DNA of 47,752 bases from BJGO01 sp039810885. GTDB taxonomy: Bacteria; Bacteroidota; Bacteroidia; Chitinophagales; UBA10324. The notes under the pieces were generated by a model. The model was not told the origin of the DNA, did no database searches, and saw only the letters and a list, made by a program, of their open reading frames with translations. The translations under genes and the position numbers were made by a program. Where the stretch lies: positions 1 to 47,752 of the forward strand of contig JBDHXV010000019.1 of the NCBI GenBank assembly GCA_039810885.1. Reading direction: 5' to 3'. Positions 1 to 8,762 of the stretch are shown here, in pieces. Each line of letters begins with the position of its first letter. The stretch's first letter is position 1.

Positions 1-375
1 ATTAATCATTACTTCAAGGCGAGGTAAGGCTTCTTTACCTTTTACGATATAATCAAAAGCACCATATTTAATAATGTCAGCACTAATTTGCGGATCTTCA
101 GATGCAGAAAGGAAAATTACAGGCACATTATAAAGTAAATGTTTTATTCGCTTCAATATTTCGAGGCCGTTAAGTGCTTCTTCTTCCTTGCTATTCAAAT
201 GATAGTCCAGAAGTATCACATCGGGTCTTTGGTGCATATCAAGCATTGCTTTTTCTCCGGTTTCATATACTACTACCTTTGCTCCTTCATACTTGGAGAG
301 TATAAAACTTTCGAGCACATTTCGCATGAACACATCATCATCTATAATAAATATTAGAAATTTTTCTTGTGCCAT
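1..375 (-). CDS. Response regulator receiver (REC) protein, partial at the window edge
   Basis: The minus strand reads open from an ATG at 375 to the first base of the window, giving 125 residues beginning MAQEKFLIF. It is a CheY-like receiver domain: acidic pocket IDDD at residues 11-14, phospho-acceptor Asp57 in LLDYHLN, the conserved Ser90 in IFLSAS and Lys112 in YIVKGK. A histidine kinase presumably phosphorylates Asp57; none is visible here. The start lies only three bases after the stop of the secreted VCBS protein upstream, so the two are very likely co-transcribed. The receiver domain is nearly complete, but the C-terminus is cut by the window, so whether an output domain follows is unknown. 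The family call is firm; the role is not. Confidence 0.85.
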   Translation of the reverse strand, partial: MAQEKFLIFIIDDDVFMRNVLESFILSKYEGAKVVVYETGEKAMLDMHQRPDVILLDYHLNSKEEEALNGLEILKRIKHLLYNVPVIFLSASEDPQISADIIKYGAFDYIVKGKEALPRLEVMIN

Positions 376-378
376 AGT

Positions 379-1716
379 TTATTGTTTAATAAATGGTGCG
401 ATATAAAATTCACCTTTTTGGTCTATAAGGTATAGATAATAAAAGCCGTCCGGGAGCGACTTTATGTTTATCGTTTGATTAATATAGTTGAGTTGAAAAG
501 GGGTACCTAATGGGTTGTACGCCGTTACGGTATATATTGCGTCTTTTAGATTAAGAATATGAATAAACTCCGAGCTTGCTGTTGGAGCGATTTCTATTTC
601 TTTGACCATACTATTTCTGATACCTACACCAAGTTCTAAGTTTTCTTTGTAAATAACACCGGCATCCGTTCCTATAAAGATGTCTTCATCGGCGTCAGCA
701 TCGAACTTCACAAAGTTGTACTTATAGTTATTCTGTGAAAAGACAAGTGTTCCCGGGTTTTCAACCGGCAAAGCAAACGAAGGGTTCGTAGAACTTCCGG
801 TGTTTTCAAAAAACAAAAGCTTGCTGTCGTTGTAATCGTTTATAAAAATATCCATGTCCCCATCACCGTCCATATCTACAAGAGATATGAAGTTGACGCC
901 TTGCTGTGTAATACCGAAAGCAGTACTTAACTCAACCGGAGCATCAAATTGTGGGGCTGTAGCCGTACCACTATTTTTAAAATACATTACTCCTGAATAG
1001 CATGAGGCGAACATGTCCATATCTCCATCACCGTCTATATCTGCAAAGCTTGGCGACCAAAAAATAGTTGTTGCCGGAGAAGATAAGCCAAAAGGATTAT
1101 CCACTCCTGAGGCGAATTGCAGATTAGATGCGGTGCCTACATTTTGGTAATAAGTAAACTTCCCCTCATAGTTAGACGCAGAATAATCGTAGTTGCCAAC
1201 CATAAGATCTAAATCTCCATCTCCATCTAAATCTACAAGCACAGGAAAGCTTAACGGTGAATTTGAGTTAGCAATGGTATCGGGGAATATAGCGTTTGAC
1301 GGGCTATCGAAGGCCGGAGAAAAAGAATCGCCAATGTTTTTATAGTATAAAAATTTTGCTTGATAAGTTGAAGTGTCGGCACAAGTAATAATCATATCGA
1401 TATCCCCATCACCATCAAGATCGGCTACTGTGGGGAAATAGGCTGCACTATTTTGTATGGTCTGAAAGCCAAACGGGTTCAATTGATCGGGTCCGTAATT
1501 AAAGACTGCTCTGCTTTGTGCCTTAACTTCCGGCGAAATCAATTGAAGTAATAACGCAAAAACGGTTGCTCCTAAAATTCTTCGTATAGTTCCAATTGCA
1601 ACTTTTCTCTGAATTTTTAAAAAAAGATTCTTACATAAGGTAATTTCTTTTGTTGAGGTGTTGTCCAGAGCAAGGATCTTGTTCTTTAAGATAGCAAGTT
1701 GGCGACTATAATGCAT
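379..1716 (-). CDS. Secreted VCBS/FG-GAP repeat protein with a likely T9SS sorting domain
   Basis: The protein has 445 aa. Four clear calcium-loop repeats of the type DxDGDGDxD (DLDGDGDID, DLDGDGDLD, DIDGDGDMD, DMDGDGDMD) and one degenerate copy (DADADEDIF) are spread through the middle, as in FG-GAP/VCBS beta-propeller-like surface proteins. The last ~70 residues look like a type A T9SS C-terminal domain (VTAYNPLGTPF, then LPDGFYYLYLID), which would direct export through the outer membrane. A hydrophobic signal-like stretch ends near residue 67 (SPEVKAQ) but follows an unusual polar extension of about 40 residues. I found no ATG, GTG or TTG start between the first Met and the hydrophobic stretch, so the long start is kept. 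It lies 56 nt downstream of the TIGR03032 gene and three bases before a response regulator. Ligand and role are unknown. Confidence 0.85.
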   Translation of the reverse strand: MHYSRQLAILKNKILALDNTSTKEITLCKNLFLKIQRKVAIGTIRRILGATVFALLLQLISPEVKAQSRAVFNYGPDQLNPFGFQTIQNSAAYFPTVADLDGDGDIDMIITCADTSTYQAKFLYYKNIGDSFSPAFDSPSNAIFPDTIANSNSPLSFPVLVDLDGDGDLDLMVGNYDYSASNYEGKFTYYQNVGTASNLQFASGVDNPFGLSSPATTIFWSPSFADIDGDGDMDMFASCYSGVMYFKNSGTATAPQFDAPVELSTAFGITQQGVNFISLVDMDGDGDMDIFINDYNDSKLLFFENTGSSTNPSFALPVENPGTLVFSQNNYKYNFVKFDADADEDIFIGTDAGVIYKENLELGVGIRNSMVKEIEIAPTASSEFIHILNLKDAIYTVTAYNPLGTPFQLNYINQTINIKSLPDGFYYLYLIDQKGEFYIAPFIKQ

Positions 1717-1772
1717 AAAGTTTTTTTGAACGCTGTGAAGATATCTATTCTATAAAACAAGGGAGTAAATAC

Positions 1773-2828
1773 TTATTCAACCGATGCCCACCATGAATGT
1801 CCTTGTGAAACAATTGCCAGTTGGTGTTCTAATTTATCTGGAGATAAAATGTTAGGTCGCAAAATGCCGGGTAAGAGTTGAACATCGTATATCTCCTCAA
1901 CAGAATTTTGGTAGCACAATTCCGCTTCGATATTTCCATTATTGGTATCAATAACAATTATACCTGCTTGCCGTTGCTGTGCTTCAACAGATAGTTTGTC
2001 GAAGAGTGAAGACGATTTGCGCAGTTTTGAGATTCCTATAAACGCATAATGTGATAAGAAGCACAGTCCACGAATAAACGCAGGCACCTTTGCTATAACT
2101 TTATAGGACTTCTTTTGAATATCAACTTCGACCATAGCCCCTTGCCCCGATAATAATAAATACAGCTTGTCTTGATAAACTCGGGGAGAATGAGGTATCG
2201 CCAGGTGATTTAGAATTATTTCTTGCGACTTTGCATGAATAAGCACTCCACTATGTAATATGTCGCTGCGCCAACTTCTGGGGGTATTACCTTGATTAAA
2301 TGCCGTTACAACCCAATCATCGTTCAGAATGGCTAACCCGTTGAGGTGGCAACGATCCTCTGCCACAATAGCTGAAACAAAGCCGGGCTTCCATACCGGT
2401 GTAAAACTTTCTTCCGGCGTTATTTTACAAATGCAGTTAAATGCTGTAGCTACAGCGAGTAAGTGCCGGTTGTGAAAATGAATGTCGTGTAAATCGAGCG
2501 GGCCTGTATAATATGTAGCGCGCGGTGAAAACATGGCATCATAAGGAGTTGGTGTTTTATGATAATTCAAATTCAGGCTTGGTTCGTTAATAAATGTAGT
2601 CACCGAGGTGCGCGTTGCAAGGGCCATTTTATTTTTATAAACGCTTAAACCCATAGGACGATTAAATGTACGAGGCAGTTGAATCAACTTGTCAGTTGAT
2701 GTGGGAGAAATAAAAATTACCTTTCCTGCCTGATACGTTGTAATAATCAGAGTACATCCTAATTTTGAAAGTAACTGCGGAAATGAGGGGGTATAAGTGC
2801 AAGAAAAGGGAGTGGATGGCTGTGACAT
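1773..2828 (-). CDS. TIGR03032 family protein of unknown function
   Basis: The product is 351 aa from the ATG at 2828; the open frame extends 12 codons further (MHLFLLHLYLAR) but homologues, as I remember them, begin close to MSQPSTPFSC. The N-terminal signature SCTYTPSFPQLLSKLG followed by LIITTYQAGKVIFIS is characteristic of TIGR03032 (related to DUF4915), a family thought to fold as a beta-propeller-like protein. No signal peptide or membrane segment is evident from the chosen start. Its function is not established and I do not assign one. The gene is divergent from the cystathionine gamma-synthase/lyase gene with 72 nt between starts, and runs towards the VCBS protein gene 56 nt downstream. 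Confidence 0.8.
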   Translation of the reverse strand: MSQPSTPFSCTYTPSFPQLLSKLGCTLIITTYQAGKVIFISPTSTDKLIQLPRTFNRPMGLSVYKNKMALATRTSVTTFINEPSLNLNYHKTPTPYDAMFSPRATYYTGPLDLHDIHFHNRHLLAVATAFNCICKITPEESFTPVWKPGFVSAIVAEDRCHLNGLAILNDDWVVTAFNQGNTPRSWRSDILHSGVLIHAKSQEIILNHLAIPHSPRVYQDKLYLLLSGQGAMVEVDIQKKSYKVIAKVPAFIRGLCFLSHYAFIGISKLRKSSSLFDKLSVEAQQRQAGIIVIDTNNGNIEAELCYQNSVEEIYDVQLLPGILRPNILSPDKLEHQLAIVSQGHSWWASVE

Positions 2829-2861
2829 ACGCGCTAAATATAAATGGAGTAAAAACAAATG

Positions 2862-2869
2862 CATCTTTG
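2862..2869 (+). promoter_or_regulatory. Probable -7 box for the cystathionine gamma-synthase/lyase gene
   Basis: CATCTTTG matches the Bacteroidota -7 consensus TAnnTTTG at seven of eight positions and is followed by TACCGC, giving a likely start of transcription near 2876 and a leader of about 25 nt before the ATG at 2901. No TTG is seen at the -33 position. Inferred from consensus only. Confidence 0.4.
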
Positions 2870-2900
2870 TACCGCATTTTAATTAACTGATATCAAAGCC

Positions 2901-4040
2901 ATGAAATTCGCAACCAAAGCCCTACACGCCGGCGTAGAACCCGATCCAAGTACCGGAGCCATAATGACGCCTATCTTTCAAACCTCTACTTATGTACAGT
3001 CTGCGCCGGGTAAACATAAGGGGTATGAATATGCCCGAACACAGAACCCAACCCGCGATGCTTTACAAAAAAATGTGACTGCTTTAGAAAACGGCAAGCA
3101 CGGATTATGCTTCAGCAGTGGCATGGGGGCTACCGATGCGGTGATAAAGCTGTTATCTCCCGGAGATGAAGTGATCAGCACAAATGACTTATATGGAGGG
3201 ACCTATCGCATTTTTACTAAAATATTTGAGCGCTACGGCATTCGTTTCCATTTTGTACCAATGCATGATATCTCAACTATTGAGAAGCATATAACTCCAA
3301 AAACAAAAATGGTTTGGGTAGAAACTCCTACTAACCCATTAATGAATATTATTGATATTGCCGGTGCTGCAAAAATTTGTCAGAAGCATCAGGCAATGCT
3401 CGTTGTAGATAACACCTTTGCATCGCCTTTCTTACAGAATCCACTAAGCTTAGGTGCGGACATTGTGTTGCATTCCGCCACGAAATACTTAGGCGGACAT
3501 AGTGACGTGGTAATGGGAATTGTTATAGTAAACAATGACAGCATTCACGAACAATTAAAGTTTATTCAGAATTCGTGTGGTGCTGTGCCGGGACCACAAG
3601 ATTGCTTTCTTATGTTGCGCGGGATAAAAACCTTGCATATACGTATGCAGCGTCATTGTGAAAATGCTGTGCGCATCGTTGATTTCTTAGTTCATCATCC
3701 TAAAATTGAACGCGTGTATTATCCGGGATTAACAAATCACCCTAATCATGAAATTGCTAAAAAGCAGATGAGCAACTTTGGTGGTATGTTATCTTTTACC
3801 TTGAAGGGCGACAGAATGGATGAAGCATTGAGCGTTTTAAGCGGCACAAAATTATTTTCATTGGCGGAGTCTCTTGGAGGGGTGGAATCATTAATCGGAC
3901 ACCCAGCAACAATGACTCACGCTTCCATTCCACGAGAAGATCGCTTAAAAAATGGTCTGAAAGACACGCTTATTCGTTTAAGCGTTGGCATCGAAGATGC
4001 CGAAGATCTAATCAACGACTTGCAACAAGCATTATCGTAA
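2901..4040 (+). CDS. Cystathionine gamma-synthase / gamma-lyase (PLP-dependent)
   Basis: The protein has 379 aa, the usual length for the Cys/Met metabolism PLP enzymes. The Schiff-base lysine is Lys195 in HSATKYLGGHSD; the phosphate-binding SSGMGA (72-77), the YARTQNPT segment (44-51) and the aspartate in VVDNTFASP (about 170) are all present. It would act in the cytoplasm in trans-sulfuration between cysteine and homocysteine. Sequence alone does not separate synthase (metB) from lyase: the GAVPGPQDCFL segment resembles lyases, whereas bacterial annotation usually calls such genes gamma-synthase. No other methionine gene is adjacent; it stands alone, divergent from the TIGR03032 gene, with a probable -7 box just upstream. 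The ATG at 2901 fits the family start. Confidence 0.93.
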   Translation: MKFATKALHAGVEPDPSTGAIMTPIFQTSTYVQSAPGKHKGYEYARTQNPTRDALQKNVTALENGKHGLCFSSGMGATDAVIKLLSPGDEVISTNDLYGGTYRIFTKIFERYGIRFHFVPMHDISTIEKHITPKTKMVWVETPTNPLMNIIDIAGAAKICQKHQAMLVVDNTFASPFLQNPLSLGADIVLHSATKYLGGHSDVVMGIVIVNNDSIHEQLKFIQNSCGAVPGPQDCFLMLRGIKTLHIRMQRHCENAVRIVDFLVHHPKIERVYYPGLTNHPNHEIAKKQMSNFGGMLSFTLKGDRMDEALSVLSGTKLFSLAESLGGVESLIGHPATMTHASIPREDRLKNGLKDTLIRLSVGIEDAEDLINDLQQALS

Positions 4041-4089
4041 TATATTTTAATTAATTTACCGCCATTCTTTTAATTAAATCAAATTAATA

Positions 4090-5106
4090 ATGAGGAAATT
4101 TTACACTCTGTTTTTTACGTTATTTGCCTTTACTGCCACACGAGCACAAAATGTTATTCTCTTTGAAAACTTTGAAGAAGATACATTAAACATACCTGTT
4201 GATATTCCATCGGGGAACAATAACACATGGATAAACGCTGACTTTGACGGCCTTGCGGACGGTAGCCCGTCAAACCGCCCGAACGAATGGTTTCGCACCA
4301 ATGGTTTTGCCACCGTAGATAGCACCAACATTGTTATGGCCAGTAATTCTTGGACAAATGACCCTAACAATCCAGTTGCTAATTATTTAATTCTCCCTCC
4401 TATAAAACTTTTAGATAACAGCGGTACCCTTGAATGGAAATCTGCCCCATATCAAACTCCTCGTTATTTAGACGGATATCAGGTACTGGTTTCAACCACC
4501 GGAAATTTTCCTGATAACTTCACCGACACTTTATTTTACGCCTCTGAATATGTAAGTACACTTGGAACAACTGATAGTTCATCACTTGCAGCGTTATACA
4601 GTTCTTTCGCTTTTACTCCTAACGGATTCATACACGGGCAAGACGGACAATTTATTGAGTATAACGGCGACTCTTTAAGATTTCGTGGTGTATTACACCC
4701 CTTCTCTGCCAGCTTAGCAAACTATGCCGGCCAAACTATTTATATAGCTTTTTGCCACGGCACTACAGATGATAATCTCTTAAGTATTGATGATATTAAA
4801 GTAAGTGGAAACGGAATGAACCTCGGTGCCGGAAATATTGACACAAGAACGTTTAAGATTAAAACATTTCCTAATCCCACATCTGATAACTTGCATATAG
4901 AATACAACCTGCCAAGCATCTTAACTGTTGCATTGGGATTATATGATGTCAATGGATGTTTGATTAAATCAATATCAAGCGGCACACAATTGAAAGGCAA
5001 TTATTTTTATGATATAGATGTCAAAGATCTGTCATCGGGAATATACAATGTTATCCTTAGCACTTCAAAGGGCACTTACTCAACAAAAGTTACTGTCGTG
5101 AAATAA
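4090..5106 (+). CDS. Secreted adhesin-like protein (choice-of-anchor J type) with T9SS sorting domain
   Basis: A 338-aa protein with a clear signal peptide (MRKFYTLFFTLFAFTATRAQ, cut after AQ). The middle (FENFEEDT, NEWFRTN, NYLILPPIKL, LDGYQVLVSTTGN) is a jelly-roll domain like the cleaved-adhesin/choice-of-anchor J family found in Bacteroidota exoproteins. The last ~80 residues are a type A T9SS C-terminal domain: KTFPNPTSDNLHIEY, then LYDVNGCLIKS, then DLSSGIYNVIL and a basic end. It is therefore expected to pass the outer membrane by the type IX system and become surface-attached or released. There are no catalytic motifs. The gene is a single unit after the cystathionine enzyme and ends at a strong terminator. 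Confidence 0.88.
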   Translation: MRKFYTLFFTLFAFTATRAQNVILFENFEEDTLNIPVDIPSGNNNTWINADFDGLADGSPSNRPNEWFRTNGFATVDSTNIVMASNSWTNDPNNPVANYLILPPIKLLDNSGTLEWKSAPYQTPRYLDGYQVLVSTTGNFPDNFTDTLFYASEYVSTLGTTDSSSLAALYSSFAFTPNGFIHGQDGQFIEYNGDSLRFRGVLHPFSASLANYAGQTIYIAFCHGTTDDNLLSIDDIKVSGNGMNLGAGNIDTRTFKIKTFPNPTSDNLHIEYNLPSILTVALGLYDVNGCLIKSISSGTQLKGNYFYDIDVKDLSSGIYNVILSTSKGTYSTKVTVVK

Positions 5107-5127
5107 TGCGAGTAAAATAAGGTTCTG

Positions 5128-5168
5128 TTAAAAGCCAAAGCCCCGCAATGCGGGGCTTTGGCTTTTAA
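5128..5168. terminator. Bidirectional intrinsic terminator
   Basis: A perfect 19-bp stem (5128-5146 with 5150-5168) closes a three-base AAT loop. The core is GC-rich (GCCCCGC / GCGGGGC) and the ends are A and T runs on both strands, so it can stop transcription of the adhesin-like gene on the plus strand and the glycosyltransferase gene on the minus strand, which converge here. Confidence 0.93.
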
Positions 5169-5180
5169 TGCTTTGACACC

Positions 5181-6311
5181 CTAACCTTGCATCACCTTAG
5201 CAACACTTCTCCATAATCCGCTTGCGCTTTTTTCCCACGTATATTTTGCTGCTTGCAATGGCGCTTGAATTTGTAATTGGTTATATAACTGAGAATCATT
5301 TACTAATTGCAGCATTGCCTGTTTGACCTCGTTGAGATCTCGTGGGTTTTGCACTAACAAGCCCCCATTGCCACAAACTTCCGGCAACGAGGAGCTATTC
5401 GAGGTAACACATGGCACACTACATTGCATAGCTTCAATTAACGGAATACCAAAGCCTTCAAACAAGCTGATATAGACCATAGCAAAGGATGCAGCAGTAA
5501 TATTCGCTAATTCTTTTCTTCCAAGATGACCGGTGAAGATGATATCTTCCTTGTGTTTTAGTTTATCATAAATCGATTTAATGCTTGATGTTTTCCATGC
5601 GAATCGTCCTGCAATGACGAGTTTATGCGGCAGGTCGTGTTCCTCTTTTAGTTTATCGAATGCCTGAAACAAGGTATCTACATTTTTTCTTGGGTGAATA
5701 GCTCCCGCATAAATAAAATATGGGGCTCCTTTTGTATAGCGTTGTTTAATCTTTTCTTTCTCCTTATCAGGCATGGGTTTAAAAAACTCATGGACACCGT
5801 TGCCAATCACATCTATCTTACCTGCCGGATAGTGAAACGCTTGCAGGATATCATTTTTTGAATACTCCGAAACGGTAACAATACGAGAGGCTCGTGCAAC
5901 ATACTTGGGAGTGAAATACTTGTAATAGATTAAAGCTGATTGATTTACATGATGCGGATAATGCCGATAAGCTAAGTCATGGATAACCAATACTTGTTTT
6001 GTTTTTGCAGATAAGGATAAGAAGCCATCTGTGGAGAGAAATAAATCGGCGTTTACTTTTTTCAATGCCGCAGGGACTCCTTTCTCAAACCACCAATACC
6101 ACAGTAATGGATGCCGGGCAGGCGGATGAATGGTGTGTGGGGTTACGTTTGATGAAAAAATAAATTCTTCATCATAAGGTCGGTCGAAGAAAAAATGAAA
6201 CTGATGCTCGGGATGTGCCCGGGTAATACGTTTCAATGTTTCGTATGTGAACCAGCCTATGCCTTCTAGTTTGTTTTTAATAAGAAAACGGGTATTGACC
6301 GCTATATTCAT
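5181..6311 (-). CDS. GT4-type glycosyltransferase (family 1 fold)
   Basis: The protein has 376 aa with the two Rossmann domains of GT-B enzymes. The N-terminal domain binds the acceptor (HDLAYRHYPHH, VTVSEYSKNDI at about 146-156); the C-terminal domain has the YAGAIHPRKN segment (201-210) and the E-x7-E nucleotide-sugar motif EGFGIPLIE (285-293), which marks retaining GT4 enzymes of the mannosyltransferase kind. It should act in the cytoplasm on a lipid-linked or polysaccharide acceptor; donor and acceptor cannot be read from sequence. Its ATG overlaps the stop of the FkbM gene by four bases (ATGA), so the two are translationally coupled and probably decorate the same glycan as the divergent flippase/Wzz/ligase genes. 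It ends 12 nt from a strong shared terminator. Confidence 0.92.
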   Translation of the reverse strand: MNIAVNTRFLIKNKLEGIGWFTYETLKRITRAHPEHQFHFFFDRPYDEEFIFSSNVTPHTIHPPARHPLLWYWWFEKGVPAALKKVNADLFLSTDGFLSLSAKTKQVLVIHDLAYRHYPHHVNQSALIYYKYFTPKYVARASRIVTVSEYSKNDILQAFHYPAGKIDVIGNGVHEFFKPMPDKEKEKIKQRYTKGAPYFIYAGAIHPRKNVDTLFQAFDKLKEEHDLPHKLVIAGRFAWKTSSIKSIYDKLKHKEDIIFTGHLGRKELANITAASFAMVYISLFEGFGIPLIEAMQCSVPCVTSNSSSLPEVCGNGGLLVQNPRDLNEVKQAMLQLVNDSQLYNQLQIQAPLQAAKYTWEKSASGLWRSVAKVMQG

Positions 6312-7207
6312 GAGTTCGTTTTCAAAATAACATTAAAAGAATCTGCGGTAAACTGCTTTAACTGTTCAACATTGTTGCATGCGTGCATTTTTCCGTCATC
6401 ATCGAGAAGATATAACTGATAGTTTAATGCTTGCAGCAATTGAATAGCTTTTAATTGATTAGAGTTATCGCGGAATAAGGCATTCCAAATTTCAAGTATA
6501 ATAATCGGATGATGTCTTTTTATCGTTTCTATTGCTCCTGATATTGCTTCAAATTCGTGACCTTCAATATCGAGTTTGATATAATCAGGCTTTAATTCCT
6601 CCGAATTAAAAATTTCATCAATCGTTGTGCAGGGAACTTGAAAGTCTGAGCTATTCCCCTCGGGTAATATTTCATTACCCTCCGAGTTTTTAACATCAGG
6701 CCGAGTCATACTCACAATACCGACATAGTTTGATAGCGCCGCCTGAGATAGTATTTGATTGGATTGTTTGTTTTTCTGTAATACGCCGAATGTGGTAGGA
6801 TGCGGCTCAAAAGACCACACTTTTGATTGTTGACTTAAATAACCAAAGAGTAAACTAAAAAAACCATAATGTGCTCCACCGTCTATAAAAGTTTCTCCTG
6901 CAGATACGGATTTCACAAGCCACTTGCACAGTTGAATTTCGGATGAATGTACCTTTGCTCCTGTCAAAAAAATTTCTGCCGCTGCCGGTAATTGGATTGC
7001 CATCGTTTGATTCCAAAAGGTGGTGGCTTTAACCAGTTTTCCTTGTTTCATGAAAGGATATATAATTCTGTTGCACCAAAACACATAGAGACGTTTTAGC
7101 GGATTTTCCACCCATTTCGCCATCTTGCCTCGTTGTTCAGTATTGTAAATACGAGTTAACCTATTCAATAATTCTTCTCTGGTCACTAAAGCTGGTCCTG
7201 TTTCCAT
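6308..7207 (-). CDS. FkbM family SAM-dependent methyltransferase
   Basis: About 299 aa from the ATG at 7207 (METGPALVTREE); the frame is open to another ATG at 7237, but those extra residues (MHIVFIYLCP) do not look like part of the family and the shorter start is preferred. The SAM-binding motif is FIDGGAHYGFFSLL, followed by WSFEPHPTTF and the FkbM signature YIKLDIEGHE, then a hydrophobic IIILEIW strand. FkbM enzymes usually O-methylate sugars or polyketides; next to a GT4 gene (four-base overlap) and opposite polysaccharide export genes, methylation of a surface glycan is the most likely role. This is inferred from context. Confidence 0.88.
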   Translation of the reverse strand: METGPALVTREELLNRLTRIYNTEQRGKMAKWVENPLKRLYVFWCNRIIYPFMKQGKLVKATTFWNQTMAIQLPAAAEIFLTGAKVHSSEIQLCKWLVKSVSAGETFIDGGAHYGFFSLLFGYLSQQSKVWSFEPHPTTFGVLQKNKQSNQILSQAALSNYVGIVSMTRPDVKNSEGNEILPEGNSSDFQVPCTTIDEIFNSEELKPDYIKLDIEGHEFEAISGAIETIKRHHPIIILEIWNALFRDNSNQLKAIQLLQALNYQLYLLDDDGKMHACNNVEQLKQFTADSFNVILKTNS

Positions 7208-7272
7208 CGGACACAAATAAATAAAGACTATGTGCAAAAAGAAAATTTCTTTTGTATCGTTACAACCAACCC

Positions 7273-8718
7273 ATGCGGCGCACCTTTTTCCATAATCTGG
7301 TATTTCTGTTTTTACTAAACCTTATTATCAAGCCTATATGGGTGCTTGGCATAGATCGGGGGGTACAAAACATAACAGGATCAGAGGCCTACGGATTATA
7401 CTTTTCTCTCAGTGCACTCTCGATGCTTTTTAACATCCTTATCGATATGGGGATGACGTATTACAACAATCGAAAGATAGCACAGCGGCCATCAGCGATA
7501 AAATCTCTCGCCCCACATATTCTTTTACTCAAAGGCGTATTAACCGTCATTTATATTGCTCTTACCTTTTTAATTGCAACGCTCACAAAGCTTCCATCAG
7601 CGAGCTATCCCTTACTTATTATGCTCTGCGTTAATCAGGTTTTACTTTCTCTAATTATTTACCTTAGGTCTAATATATCAGGCTTGCATCATTTCAAAAC
7701 GGATAGTTTATTGTCTATAACCGATAAAGTATTGATGTTACTGCTTTTTGGCACTATCCTCACTATTCCTTCTCTCCGAGAAGGGTTTAATATAAGGTGG
7801 TTTGTTTACGGACAAACGGTTTGTTATGCGGCAGCGTTGTTAATTGCTTTTGCTGCTTCATTCCGATATCTTAAACATATCCAACTGCATATTTCTGTTT
7901 CGCATTTAAAAGTTATTTGGCAAAACAGCTATCCTTATGTGCTGGTTATCTTTTTTATGACCCTTTACACACGCAGTGATGCGGTGTTGTTGGAGCGGTT
8001 ATCGGGGGCAGAAGTAGCGGGTAATTATGCGGCCGCTTATCGTCTTTTGGATGCTGCAAATCAATTCGGATATTTATTTGCAGCATTGCTCTTGCCCATC
8101 TTCTCTCGTATGTTGGGGAATAAAGTTTCTATACAGGCTCTTCTTCAATCGGCGTTTATTATGATTATGTTATTGGCAACTTTGGGTGTTGGCGTAGCCT
8201 ATATGCACGGCGATCGAGTTATGTCGTTGCTGTATCACAATACAGTGTGTGATAGTGGTAAGACACTAACTGTCCTGATGATGAGCCTTTGGGGCAGCTT
8301 TGGAGTGTATGTTTTCGGAACGCTGCTTGCCGCAGCCGCAAAACTAAAAGCATTAAACATTATCACAGGCATTGCCGCCACCGGAAATATTGCACTCAAT
8401 CTAATTCTGATACCACAGTTGGGCATGTCAGGTGCTGCATGGAGCGCTTTCATCTGTACTGTTTTTGTAGCGGCTGCTGAATATGCTTATATCAAAAGAA
8501 CTTTGAAAGAGCAAATCAGCAACTCTGTGTGGATACGGCTTTTGGTCATCGGCGGATGTACATTTGGTTATGCATTTATTATAAAGAACTATCTTGCTTC
8601 AGAGTGGCTTCTCAAATCTTTTCTGCTGATACTGGCAATCGTACTAACTTCGTTTGTGCTGCGGCTTGTTTCTATCCAGCAAGTAAAACAGATGCTTCAA
8701 TTAGTCAGACAGAAGTAA
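7273..8718 (+). CDS. Polysaccharide flippase (Wzx / MATE-like oligosaccharide exporter)
   Basis: A 481-aa integral membrane protein from the ATG at 7273; the frame can be extended seven codons to a TTG at 7252, but MRRTFFHNLVFLF is a better start. Hydrophobic segments alternate with short loops along the whole length, giving about 12-14 helices. Polar landmarks typical of Wzx proteins are present: GSEAYGLYFSL near the first helix, YTRSDAVLLERLSGAEVAG in the middle, and AAYRLLDAANQF. It would flip undecaprenol-linked oligosaccharide across the inner membrane. It starts a plus-strand set with the Wzz-like and ligase genes and faces FkbM and GT4 on the other strand. Assignment to the exporter superfamily is firm; the substrate is unknown. 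Confidence 0.88.
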   Translation: MRRTFFHNLVFLFLLNLIIKPIWVLGIDRGVQNITGSEAYGLYFSLSALSMLFNILIDMGMTYYNNRKIAQRPSAIKSLAPHILLLKGVLTVIYIALTFLIATLTKLPSASYPLLIMLCVNQVLLSLIIYLRSNISGLHHFKTDSLLSITDKVLMLLLFGTILTIPSLREGFNIRWFVYGQTVCYAAALLIAFAASFRYLKHIQLHISVSHLKVIWQNSYPYVLVIFFMTLYTRSDAVLLERLSGAEVAGNYAAAYRLLDAANQFGYLFAALLLPIFSRMLGNKVSIQALLQSAFIMIMLLATLGVGVAYMHGDRVMSLLYHNTVCDSGKTLTVLMMSLWGSFGVYVFGTLLAAAAKLKALNIITGIAATGNIALNLILIPQLGMSGAAWSAFICTVFVAAAEYAYIKRTLKEQISNSVWIRLLVIGGCTFGYAFIIKNYLASEWLLKSFLLILAIVLTSFVLRLVSIQQVKQMLQLVRQK

Positions 8719-8734
8719 GGGAAACTTATTTTTC

Positions 8735-8742
8735 TACATTTG
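8735..8742 (+). promoter_or_regulatory. Probable -7 box upstream of the Wzz-like gene
   Basis: TACATTTG is a full match to TAnnTTTG, 20 nt before the ATG at 8763. The expected -33 TTG is missing (AAG at that spacing). It would give the Wzz-like and ligase genes their own start in addition to read-through from the flippase gene. Confidence 0.45.
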
Positions 8743-8762
8743 CCAAAATTTTAAATAACTGA

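Noticed and set aside
139..357. Plus-strand 72-aa frame at the left edge
   Set aside because: It lies opposite the response regulator, whose motifs are intact on the minus strand, so this is a shadow.
900..1420. Repeated ATCTCCATCACCATC-like DNA in the VCBS gene as a CRISPR or satellite
   Set aside because: The repeats encode Asp-rich DxDGDGDxD loops spaced by protein domains; there are no regular spacers.
8529..8762. 77-aa plus-strand frame overlapping the flippase end
   Set aside because: Frame-shifted shadow of the flippase gene, with a low-complexity, Cys-rich translation and no family features.
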